Shown here: positions 1-5,300 of the stretch, piece by piece
Layout of the letters: each line of letters opens with the position of its first letter
How positions within the stretch are numbered: the first letter of the stretch is position 1
From: Nitrospirales bacterium
GTDB lineage: Bacteria; Nitrospirota; Nitrospiria; Nitrospirales; UBA8639
Length of the DNA: 5,427 nucleotides
Assembly (NCBI GenBank): GCA_013817135.1
Contig: JACDDF010000194.1
Location: 1 to 5,427, forward strand
Direction: 5' to 3'
Notes under the pieces: model-generated
The model's input: the letters and a program-made list of their open reading frames with translations, nothing else
Databases searched by the model: none
What the model was told of the DNA's origin: nothing
Program-made: the position numbers and the translations under genes

Positions 1-1471
1 TTCCCTGAGAGAGGGCTTCTTCAATCACCAATTTTGCCGAAGAGGCAACCGGGTGAAATTCACTGGGGATGGAGGGTGGGGTTTCCATTAACGTTTTTTG
101 GCGTTGAGAGTAGTCAATGAGATGGAGAAACGCCCGCACGGCCTTTTCCGGAGTGTCATAGGTGGGAATATGGGCTTCGGCAAACAGTTGGCGGGCCTGA
201 ACGGTTGTTTGGCCTCCCAGCCAACTGGTGAATACATTTTTCTTGGAGGACGATTCGCGAACCGCATTCACCACCGCCAATGCGGCCTCCTCGCTGGTGA
301 TCACTGCCGTGGGGGCATGGGTCACGATGACCGCATCCACATCAGGAGCGTTCAGGATACTGGTCAAGGCCCCAGCATAGCGCTCTGCTCTCGCATCCCC
401 GACGATGTCAATGGGATTTCCGTGAGACCAGCTCGCCGGTAAAAAAGCCGTTAGTTCTTGAATGGTGGCCTCTGACAAGCGGGCGAGAGAACCACCACCT
501 TCGGCAAAGGCATCGGCGGCCAGGACTCCCGGTCCTCCCCCATTCGTGACGATCGCTAATCGTTCTCCCTGCAACGGGCCGGTTCGTTCCAACGTTTCCA
601 CCGCATCGAACAGTTCATCGATTTCAAACACCCGCAAAATTCCGGCCCGGCAAAATGCCGCATCGTAGACCTCGTCACGACCGATAAGCGCTCCGGTATG
701 TGAACTGGCAGCCGTAGCCCCATCCGGATGTCGGCCGGCTTTGATCGCTAGGACCGGTTTATTTCGAGCGGCCGCTCTGGCTGCAGACATGAACTTTCTT
801 GCCTGTGTGATGGATTCGATGTATAGAAGAATGGCCCGGGTATCGGGGTCGCTACCAAGATAATCCAGTACATCGCCCATATCGATGTCGGCGCTATCCC
901 CGAGAGACAAAAAATGGGAAAAGCCGATTCCCTGAGAGCGAGCCCAATCTAAGACGGCCGTGCAGAGTGCACCAGACTGGGAAATAAACGCCAGCGATCC
1001 GGGAAACGCCTCCATATGCGCAAAACTGGCATTCAGATGCATCCCGGGAATAAGCAGGCCGATCGTATTCGGACCAAGAAGGCGCATCCCAAAATTTCGT
1101 GCCGTTTTAAGCATACGCGTCCACTCGATTACACTCTCCTTCTCTGACGGGTCCGGCCTCATGCCGGCCGTCAGAATAACCGCAGCGCGGACTCCACGTT
1201 CTCCTAATTCTTGAAGCAACTGAGGAATGGTGGGGGGAGGGGTGCAAAGAATGGCTAGATCGGGATTCATCGGCAAGGCCTGCACATTGGGATAGGCCAG
1301 CACTCCACACACCGCTTGATACTTGGGATTGACCGGCAGAATAGGACCCTGAAATCCTCCTTTAAGAAGATTCTGCATCACGACCCGTCCTACGCGGTGA
1401 GGCCGATTTGACGCACCAATGACCGCAATGGACTGAGGCTTAAACAGGTACTTGAAATTTCGAATGCTCAT
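1..1471 (-). CDS. NDP-forming acetate/acyl-CoA ligase, N-terminal 490 residues (runs off left edge)
   Basis: By family, this ADP-forming enzyme interconverts acyl-CoA + ADP + Pi with acid + CoA + ATP through a phosphohistidine; it is cytoplasmic. The minus-strand frame is open from ATG 1471 to base 1, giving 490 residues. Visible order: CoA-binding Rossmann domain (about 10-105, IAVIGAS at 15-21); first succinyl-CoA-synthetase-like domain (about 130-280) with GPN 133-135, SQSGAL 164-169 and SSHTGALIGRD around the likely catalytic His258; second such domain (about 300-455) with TNGGGPG 309-315 and NPID 352-355; then the lead-in to an ATP-grasp domain (EEALSQG at the edge). Start choice: in-frame TGA at 1487-1489, first ATG at 1471, AAAGG 8 nt upstream. 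About 200 more residues would complete a plain ligase and about 400 a Pat-type fusion with a GNAT acetyltransferase; the window cannot tell which. The substrate is also undetermined. Confidence 0.93.
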   Translation of the reverse strand, partial: MSIRNFKYLFKPQSIAVIGASNRPHRVGRVVMQNLLKGGFQGPILPVNPKYQAVCGVLAYPNVQALPMNPDLAILCTPPPTIPQLLQELGERGVRAAVILTAGMRPDPSEKESVIEWTRMLKTARNFGMRLLGPNTIGLLIPGMHLNASFAHMEAFPGSLAFISQSGALCTAVLDWARSQGIGFSHFLSLGDSADIDMGDVLDYLGSDPDTRAILLYIESITQARKFMSAARAAARNKPVLAIKAGRHPDGATAASSHTGALIGRDEVYDAAFCRAGILRVFEIDELFDAVETLERTGPLQGERLAIVTNGGGPGVLAADAFAEGGGSLARLSEATIQELTAFLPASWSHGNPIDIVGDARAERYAGALTSILNAPDVDAVIVTHAPTAVITSEEAALAVVNAVRESSSKKNVFTSWLGGQTTVQARQLFAEAHIPTYDTPEKAVRAFLHLIDYSQRQKTLMETPPSIPSEFHPVASSAKLVIEEALSQG

Positions 1472-1484
1472 GACACGTGCCTTT

Positions 1485-1498
1485 ATTCATATATGAAT
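1485..1498. promoter_or_regulatory. 14-bp perfect palindrome abutting the ligase ribosome binding site
   Basis: ATTCATATATGAAT is a perfect dyad. It ends directly next to the AAAGG (1480-1484) that precedes the ligase start, so a protein bound here, or a weak AU hairpin, could affect translation or transcription of the ligase. I found no convincing sigma-70 promoter in the adjacent 200 bp, so its role as an operator is a guess. AT-rich dyads of this length also arise by chance. Confidence 0.25.
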
Positions 1499-1628
1499 GT
1501 TGTCCAATGCCTCTGGAATGCCCACTGCCGAGTGGATACGGTGTCGGGTAAAGAAGTGAGAAATCGGGCCATTCTGGTTTCCGCTGCCGTTACCACAAGG
1601 GGGCGCCACCAGGATAATGTTCATACAA

Positions 1629-1644
1629 CAAGACAGCTATCTTG
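1629..1644 (-). terminator. Possible weak hairpin after the universal stress protein gene
   Basis: On the minus strand CAAGATAGCTGTCTTG can fold into a stem of five Watson-Crick pairs plus one G-U pair around AGCT, 28 nt after the stop of the stress protein gene. No U-tract follows, so it is not a standard intrinsic terminator. It could be a weak pause or end-protecting stem. Otherwise the 201-bp gap between the stress protein and ligase genes holds nothing clear apart from the palindrome next to the ligase start. Confidence 0.2.
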
Positions 1645-1672
1645 CCCAGGTTTCTGAAAATCACCTCTTCTT

Positions 1673-2602
1673 TTAATGACGAATGACCGCCACCGAACAT
1701 CCGGCACTATGGGCAACCTTGTTGGACACACTGCCCAGAAACACCCGCTTAACTCCCGTCGAGCCACGCGATCCCATGACAACAAGATCAGCTCGCACAT
1801 ATCGAACAGCTTTAAGAATTTCTTCTCCCGGATTGCCAAACACCAAACGCTCCTGAATTTGAAGGTCATCAGAACTCAAGGCCTTTAGAGTCTGTTCAAG
1901 GAGTTTCGCCCCTTCCCGACCTCGGATCGCCAAGAGTTCTTCAGCCAATTTTGCAAATTCATTCTCATGTTTGCTGTCGGCAATCAACGTTTGTTCAGTT
2001 TCGAACACATGCTTTTTGACGACATGGAGAATGGTGATCTGTGAGGAAGGGGGTAATGCCAGGTTTTTAACAAAGTCGACGGCCGCACGCGAATCGGCAG
2101 ATCCATCAGTAGCCAGGAGAAGCTTCATGGCTCGAACAGCCTTTTTCTCCCGAGCCATGGGGCGGGCGATCAGCACCGAACAAGGCGCTTCCTGTAACAC
2201 CCATTGACTCACACTCCCGAGTAAAAACCCTGTCGCTTTGGAATAGCCACGTGATCCGAGGACCACCAGATCGACGGATTTCGTGTGAATCGTTTTTAAA
2301 ATTTCCTCTCCAGGAAAGCCCTTTTTCACAAGAGGAAACACATGCACATCCTGATGACTCAACCTTTTTTCGACCTTACCCAGAAACTGACCTGCCTGTT
2401 CAAGCGCCTGTTTTTGAACCTCTTGAACCCGCTGGGAAATTTTCAAAATCCGTTCCCTCGCCAGACCCGTAATCTTTTGAGGGAGGGGGTTCACATGAAG
2501 AAGAAACAGATCGGAACCACCGGGCAGTGTCAACTTGCTGAGGATCTGGATGGCCCCTTCAGAAATACGGGTTTGCTCTAACGCCAGCAGCACCTTCATC
2601 AT
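1673..2602 (-). CDS. Tandem-domain universal stress protein (UspA family), 309 aa
   Basis: Cytoplasmic UspA-fold protein made of two fused Usp domains; such proteins bind ATP and support survival under stress or energy limitation. Domain 1 (about 3-147) carries the ATP-binding signature G-2X-G-9X-G-S as G116, G119, G129-S130. Domain 2 (about 159-308) carries it as G277, G280, G290-S291, so both nucleotide loops look intact. The N-terminal acidic residue differs: domain 2 has the usual LLLATDGS (D166), but domain 1 has VLLALEQT, with Glu9 in that place. A Lys/Gln-rich helix (about 50-82) lies inside domain 1. Two adjacent ATGs follow an AAAGGAG (2607-2613). GGAG is 4 nt from the ATG at 2602 and 7 nt from the ATG at 2599, so translation may really start at 2599 (308 aa). 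It lies upstream of the acyl-CoA ligase on the same strand; co-transcription is possible but unproven. Confidence 0.95.
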   Translation of the reverse strand: MMKVLLALEQTRISEGAIQILSKLTLPGGSDLFLLHVNPLPQKITGLARERILKISQRVQEVQKQALEQAGQFLGKVEKRLSHQDVHVFPLVKKGFPGEEILKTIHTKSVDLVVLGSRGYSKATGFLLGSVSQWVLQEAPCSVLIARPMAREKKAVRAMKLLLATDGSADSRAAVDFVKNLALPPSSQITILHVVKKHVFETEQTLIADSKHENEFAKLAEELLAIRGREGAKLLEQTLKALSSDDLQIQERLVFGNPGEEILKAVRYVRADLVVMGSRGSTGVKRVFLGSVSNKVAHSAGCSVAVIRH

Positions 2603-2637
2603 CGCGCTCCTTTCACAATATTCATTTGAGAATCGAC

Positions 2638-2690
2638 CTCAACGGCCTAGTCTATCGTATGACACCCTTGTTCTCTACTCAACGGCTAAG
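2638..2690. repeat. Pair of 13-bp direct repeats, 40 bp apart, flanking the stress protein promoter
   Basis: CTCAACGGCCTAG (2638-2650) and CTCAACGGCTAAG (2678-2690) agree at 11 of 13 positions, with a 9-bp identical core, and are exactly 40 bp apart, close to four helical turns. One copy overlaps the proposed -35 and the other lies near the expected transcript start. That is the arrangement expected of paired sites for a dimeric or looping regulator. No known regulator motif is recognised, and chance cannot be excluded. Confidence 0.25.
2654..2682 (-). promoter_or_regulatory. Candidate sigma-70 promoter for the universal stress protein gene
   Basis: On the minus strand TTGAGT (2682-2677), a 17-nt spacer and TACGAT (2659-2654) give 4/6 matches to each consensus hexamer at the ideal spacing. 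Transcription would start near 2647, leaving a leader of about 45 nt that includes the strong AAAGGAG of the gene. This was found by eye and other hexamer pairs are possible. Confidence 0.35.
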
Positions 2691-2889
2691 AATTGGCTCC
2701 TCATTCTTCCCTGCTCTGCTTGGGGAATCCCTTTCATTCCAGAAGTTGAGCGGAGACCGACTCTCAGTCTACTCGGCTTCCAATCGTACTCCTCGATGAC
2801 ACACCTAGGAATCAACTCTTACAGACTACATAGATTTGCCTGAATCTCCCAAACGTTCCCCAAGAAACATAACAAGTGCAGAGTCACTC

Positions 2890-2923
2890 CCCAATGGGTA
2901 CAATGCATTGGTGTCGCATTGGG
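2890..2923. repeat. Nested inverted repeat built from CAATG/CATTG half-sites
   Basis: An outer perfect 7-bp inverted repeat, CCCAATG (2890-2896) and CATTGGG (2917-2923), encloses a perfect 10-bp palindrome CAATGCATTG (2901-2910). Four copies of the same pentamer, two in each orientation, therefore lie within 34 bp. The element sits about 150 bp upstream of the MarC-family start and just upstream of its candidate promoter. It could be a cluster of operator half-sites or a cruciform/hairpin; there is no U-tract to make it a terminator. Confidence 0.4.
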
Positions 2924-2961
2924 AAGCATCCTTCTTCAGAAATGCTCATACAATCCCTTCC

Positions 2962-2990
2962 TTGCCTGTCGTCTCAGCAAGACCTATACC
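2962..2990 (+). promoter_or_regulatory. Candidate sigma-70 promoter for the MarC-family gene
   Basis: TTGCCT (2962-2967), a 17-nt spacer and TATACC (2985-2990) give 4/6 matches to each consensus hexamer. A start near 2997 would leave a leader of about 80 nt before the MarC-family ATG. It lies about 40 bp downstream of the nested CAATG inverted repeat. This was found by eye; other promoters are possible. Confidence 0.33.
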
Positions 2991-3076
2991 TATTGGAGTG
3001 CCCTAATGTTTCAGCTGCCACTCGGCTACCTGCCCGGGATGCTTAAAGGTTGGCATTGAACGAATTCAGATAACAC

Positions 3077-3712
3077 ATGCTTGATTACACCGAATACGTA
3101 AAATTGTTCGTGGCGCTCTTAGCCATCATCAATCCCTTGGGAGCTATCTCCATGTTCATCGCGCTCACTCCAGGGAAAGAGATGAAAGCTCGCAAAAAGA
3201 TTGCCAAGGTTGCTTCATTCTCCGCGACCCTGATCCTGTTAGTGGCCTTGGTCGCGGGTGAAGGGGTGCTCGCAATTTTCGGGATCAGCGTGAATTCTTT
3301 CAGAGTGGGTGGTGGAATTCTCATTTTACTCATGGCCATTTCCATGCTTCAGGCACAGCTGAGCCTCACGGTGCAAACCAAAGAAGAAGCTGAGGAGTCC
3401 GACAGAAAACAGGACATTGCCATCGTCCCCTTATCAACTCCCTTACTGGCGGGACCCGGCTCATTGAGCACAGTCGTGCTTTATGCCGATAAAGGAACCG
3501 GATGGGGCCATGAAGCCCTTATTGCCCTTGTAATCCTTGCGGTCGGCACGTGCATTTGGTCGGCGTTACATTTGGCCCCGTGGATCTCACAGCGTTTAGG
3601 CGTAACGGGCATTAATATTTTTACGCGTATTATGGGACTCATCCTGGCCGCCATCGCCGTGGAATTTATTGCCAATGGATTGAAGGGTTTGTTCCCGGTT
3701 CTGGCGGGATGA
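3077..3712 (+). CDS. MarC-family integral membrane protein (YhgN/MarC type), 211 aa
   Basis: Inner-membrane protein of the MarC family (UPF0056), whose transport substrate is not established; despite the name, the family is not known to cause multiple antibiotic resistance. The length of 211 residues fits the usual range. Six hydrophobic segments are visible, at about 7-30, 44-64, 72-92, 118-137, 145-167 and 182-203. Family signatures are INPLGAI (18-24) in helix 1, FGISVNSFRVGGGILIL (68-84), VPLSTPLLAGPGS (117-129) and TRIMGLILAAIAVEFI (183-198). A charged loop (about 98-112, rich in Lys, Glu and Asp) separates the two three-helix halves. Start: an in-frame TAA at 3071-3073 makes ATG 3077 the first possible ATG, and later Met codons would cut helix 1. 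No Shine-Dalgarno is seen at normal distance (the nearest AAAGG ends 27 nt away), so initiation may be weak. Monocistronic, with no clear terminator after it. Confidence 0.95.
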   Translation: MLDYTEYVKLFVALLAIINPLGAISMFIALTPGKEMKARKKIAKVASFSATLILLVALVAGEGVLAIFGISVNSFRVGGGILILLMAISMLQAQLSLTVQTKEEAEESDRKQDIAIVPLSTPLLAGPGSLSTVVLYADKGTGWGHEALIALVILAVGTCIWSALHLAPWISQRLGVTGINIFTRIMGLILAAIAVEFIANGLKGLFPVLAG

Positions 3713-3823
3713 GACAAAAAGAGTTCGGTGGGTCGGCATGATTTCGCAATGGGCCAAGGCCTACTTGTATTTTTCGCTATCCTATCCCGCTCGACTCAAC
3801 AGGAAATTAAGTCTGGATCGCTC

Positions 3824-4065
3824 TCAATCCACTGCCTCATTTAAAGCCATTACTGCTTCCCGGACCCATTTTTGAACTACCTGGAGCTCCACCCATTGTT
3901 CGGTAGGTGTTGCCCCATATTTTTCACATTCGGAGATAGAACGCCGTACGGGGGAAAAGGAGGGAGGAACAACCCGGTGAGAGGCCTCATGCGTCCAACA
4001 TCCCCACGAGATTCTAAGAACTCAATACACGTAAGGTGTTCCGGATACTTAGGACGATCATGTGG
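3824..4065 (-). pseudogene. Broken coding stretch after the lipoprotein-like ORF, one frameshift, unknown family
   Basis: Directly after the TGA of the lipoprotein-like ORF, the same minus-strand frame continues coding-like with HDRPKYPEHLTCIEFLESRG and RMRPLTGLFLPP (4065 to about 3950). The neighbouring frame then takes over with VRRSISECEKYGATPTEQW and VQKWVREAVMALNEAVD, ending at TGA 3824-3826. The switch falls in a run that reads CCTTTTCCCCC on the minus strand (about 3950-3960). Adding one C there would join the halves into about 80 residues ending in an amphipathic helix. No ATG, GTG or TTG start exists in frame, and no Shine-Dalgarno is seen. It may be the lost C-terminal part of the lipoprotein-like gene or a separate gene without its start. 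The basis is amino-acid plausibility only. The 111 bp between its end and the MarC-family stop show nothing further. Confidence 0.4.
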
Positions 4066-4284
4066 TCAGTGAAAGGTCGAATCCGCAACCATTCTGACTG
4101 GAGAAACCGGCGAAGGCTTCACCTTTAGATAAGGTCCAGGGAGTGGTATGTGTACCATTAGCCCTCTGCCATACCACTGCCCTGAAGAGCTTATCTCTCC
4201 ACTCACTGATGGCGTAGGTAAACACCCCAGAGTGGATAAACCAAAAGCCCCCAATATGATCAGGGCCACTCTTAAACCACGCAT
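4066..4284 (-). CDS. Small lipoprotein-like exported protein, 72 aa, possibly truncated
   Basis: The family is not recognised. The N-terminus looks like an export signal: MRGLR, then a hydrophobic stretch (VALIILGAFGL, 6-16), then STLGC with Cys21. The lipobox is imperfect (Thr at -3, Leu at -2, Gly at -1), so lipidation is possible but uncertain. The rest (22-72) is short, polar and Pro-rich, with HIPLPGPYLKVKPSPVSP near its end. Start choice: AAAGGAG (4290-4296) has GGAG 5 nt from ATG 4284 but only 2 nt from the adjacent ATG 4287, so 4284 is preferred. Reading the same frame upstream to 4374 adds 30 residues that do not look like a signal sequence. Its TGA is followed, without a gap and in frame, by another coding-like stretch down to about 3950. 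The ORF may therefore be the stump of a longer protein of about 150 residues. Confidence 0.55.
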   Translation of the reverse strand: MRGLRVALIILGAFGLSTLGCLPTPSVSGEISSSGQWYGRGLMVHIPLPGPYLKVKPSPVSPVRMVADSTFH

Positions 4285-4463
4285 CATTTCTCCTTTGAGA
4301 AGAAGACACTCCAATTCTGTCTCACGAGTCAGCATCAGAATTAGTCCAACAAAATCCGGGAAGGGGTTACGCACGTGAGAGGAAACTGATGAACGGGACT
4401 GGACCTTTCAATGCTTACGCAATGAACACTTGGCTCTAATCGTTCTGTGCATAAACCTTTGGC

Positions 4464-4491
4464 ACATGGATTTTTTTTTGTTAATCCATGT
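4464..4491. repeat. 9-bp perfect inverted repeat with a T-rich loop
   Basis: ACATGGATT (4464-4472) and AATCCATGT (4483-4491) are exact reverse complements separated by 10 nt that are almost all T on the plus strand; with the end of the left arm they form nine consecutive T. On the minus strand it lies 24 nt after the stop of the broken charged-protein frame and about 180 bp before the lipoprotein-like start. The homopolymer is in the loop, not after the stem, so it is not a standard terminator. No other copy is seen in this window. Confidence 0.45.
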
Positions 4492-4498
4492 CAGCCGG

Positions 4499-4548
4499 AA
4501 AGGGGGTCTTGCTACTTACCGTCCTTGACGACACAGACCGCCCCCTTT
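4499..4548. repeat. 8-bp GC-rich inverted repeat with a 34-nt loop
   Basis: AAAGGGGG (4499-4506) pairs perfectly with CCCCCTTT (4541-4548); allowing one bulged T extends it by GG/CC. It spans the 3' end and stop codon of the broken charged-protein frame, so part of it may just reflect its Lys/Gly-rich tail codons (AAA GGG GGC). It might act as a stem at the end of that transcript. Confidence 0.25.
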
Positions 4549-4822
4549 TCCCATTGATGGAGGTTTGCCTTTCCCGGTTGGATTTTGGGAATGAATCCTT
4601 TTGCCCTCTCGTTCACGGTTCCTTTCGTGTTTTTCAAGCTACTCTTTTTCTCGATCCCGTTTTTGGAGTTGAGTGTTGTCTTTTTCCCGTTGTTGAAGAA
4701 AATCCTGAGCCTGAAGTTGGTCACGTCTCTGATCTTGAGATCAAATAAGACTTGCAAAGCCCACCGATTGGTAGGACTAACGAGATGAAGATGAAACTAC
4801 AGACCATCTTCCTGGGTATCAA
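4516..4822 (-). pseudogene. Broken gene for a small secreted, charged coiled-coil-like protein (TTG start, frameshift, TAG)
   Basis: An AGGAGG (4830-4835) stands 7 nt upstream of a TTG at 4822. That frame begins MIPRKMVCSFIFISLVLPIG, a basic start followed by a hydrophobic stretch, as in an export signal. It stops at TGA 4721-4723 after 33 codons. Shifted by one base, the next frame continues with DQRRDQLQAQDFLQQREK and TQLQKRDREKE, rich in Gln, Glu, Arg and Lys like a coiled coil. This is cut by TAG at 4639-4641, then goes on with LEKHERNREREGK and a Gly/Pro/Lys-rich tail (PTGKGKPPSMGKGGG) to TAA at 4516-4518. The shift must lie between 4721 and 4743. Repaired, the product would be about 107 residues. 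The strong ribosome binding site, signal sequence and consistent composition support a real gene that decayed. No family is recognised. The other minus-strand frame from ATG 4757 lacks these features. Confidence 0.4.
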
Positions 4823-4931
4823 ACAAACACCTCCTCTTAAGAAACAGCAAAAGCGACATTGTTTTGGGCCAGCGACAATCTACCTACACAAACAGGGAAA
4901 AATATTCCAGGAAACCGGGCCGTCATTCAGA

Positions 4932-5300
4932 TCAAAAGGGGAAGGTGTGCGAACGAGAATTCTGCAACTCAGCTGATGAACAGACCTCCTGGACTATGAT
5001 GATATATCTTGCCAATATCTCTTGCTCAGCCACCAACCAATCATCGAGTGCCTGGCCATGATGCCCGCCTCGGTGGTGAAACGATTTTTACCCCCGCTGG
5101 ATCATACGCGCTTGCACATTCCCATTTGTCGGTTGAGAATTCACGGATCCGGTGCCGCCAGATGGCAGGCACTCCTCAGTTCCTGACATGGCCTCCCTCC
5201 TGGAAGCCTTTTTAATCAACCAACCCTTGAGCTTGCCGGCCGAGGAGGACTTTTTGGGCGTATCGTGCCCGGATTCTTGGATAGATGGTTTTTTCGCCAT
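4932..5300 (-). pseudogene. DUF2934-like small Lys-rich protein interrupted by a nonsense codon
   Basis: From ATG 5300 a frame of 70 codons (MAKKPSIQ at the start, a Lys/Ser-rich linker, ending QARMIQRG) meets TAA at 5088-5090. The same frame then continues KSFHHRGGHHGQALDDWLVA and EQEILAR, down to TGA 4932-4934. This has the features I associate with DUF2934 (a short motif of unknown function, roughly I-A-x-R-A-Y, then RG, G, DWL, AE): R77-G78, G82, D86-D87-W88-L89 and A91-E92. Lining up the motif puts the TAA on the conserved Tyr, so one base change (TAT or TAC to TAA) would explain it. Start evidence: GGAGG (5308-5312) lies 7 nt from the ATG, which overlaps the stop of the upstream gene as TAATG. 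The intact 70-residue part (5088-5300) may still be translated but lacks most of the motif. Full length would be about 122 residues. Function is unknown. Confidence 0.6.

Larger units (their letters stand above)
2826..3056 (-). pseudogene. Doubtful relic: one reading frame with two internal stops, function unknown
   Basis: Starting at ATG 3056, the minus-strand frame reads like protein (MPTFKHPGQVAEWQLKH) up to a TAG at 3003-3005. It continues in the same frame with GTPIGIGLAETTGKEGIV to a TGA at 2946-2948, then with a 39-residue stretch containing DASQCDTNALYPLG and MFLGERLG to a TAG at 2826-2828. The whole would be about 75 residues. No good ribosome binding site precedes the ATG, no family is recognised, and the candidate promoter for the MarC gene overlaps it. 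It could be a decayed small gene or simply chance open sequence; the case is clearly weaker than for the broken frames right of 3800. Confidence 0.2.
2603..3076. other. Divergent intergenic region between the stress protein and MarC genes
   Basis: This 474-bp stretch separates the leftward stress protein gene from the rightward MarC-family gene and must hold both promoters. It contains a candidate leftward promoter (2654-2682), a spaced direct repeat around it (2638-2690), a nested inverted repeat (2890-2923), a candidate rightward promoter (2962-2990) and a doubtful broken minus-strand reading frame (2826-3056). No intact gene is supported here. A plus-strand ORF reaching 2843 starts antisense inside the stress protein gene, has no family features and is treated as spurious. 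Confidence 0.7.

Noticed and set aside
1515..1535. Sigma-54-like GG-N10-GC spacing on the minus strand upstream of the ligase
   Set aside because: Only the invariant dinucleotides and a few flanking bases match; no enhancer-type site is seen.
1487..1624. 45-codon minus-strand ORF between the stress protein and ligase genes (ATG 1624, stop 1487-1489)
   Set aside because: No Shine-Dalgarno, no recognisable motif, and the composition is not protein-like; it is probably leader sequence.
2535..2843. 102-codon plus-strand ORF beginning inside the stress protein gene and ending in the intergenic region
   Set aside because: Antisense to a well-supported gene at its 5' end, no ribosome binding site, no domain features, irregular composition.
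3012..3044. tRNA-like string GTAGCCGAGTGGCAGC on the minus strand, resembling a Ser/Leu tRNA D-arm
   Set aside because: No acceptor pairing, no T-loop (GTTCRA) and no anticodon stem can be found at the right distances.
3748..3780. Terminator after the MarC-family gene (GGGCCAAGGCCT followed by TATTTTT)
   Set aside because: The self-complementary arms leave only a 2-nt loop, so no stable stem forms before the T-run.
4488..4788. Plus-strand ORFs with a hydrophobic, Phe/Leu-rich translation, suggesting a membrane peptide
   Set aside because: They are the complement of the Lys/Glu/Gln-rich minus-strand frame (AAG, GAA and CAA codons reversed give Phe/Leu/Ser), have no proper ribosome binding site, and lose to the minus-strand reading with AGGAGG and a signal sequence.
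3824..5300. Stop-codon reassignment or programmed recoding (including selenocysteine at TGA) to explain the internal stops
   Set aside because: All three stop codons occur as interruptions along with two frameshifts, while the long genes end normally at TAA and TGA; one recoding mechanism cannot account for this.
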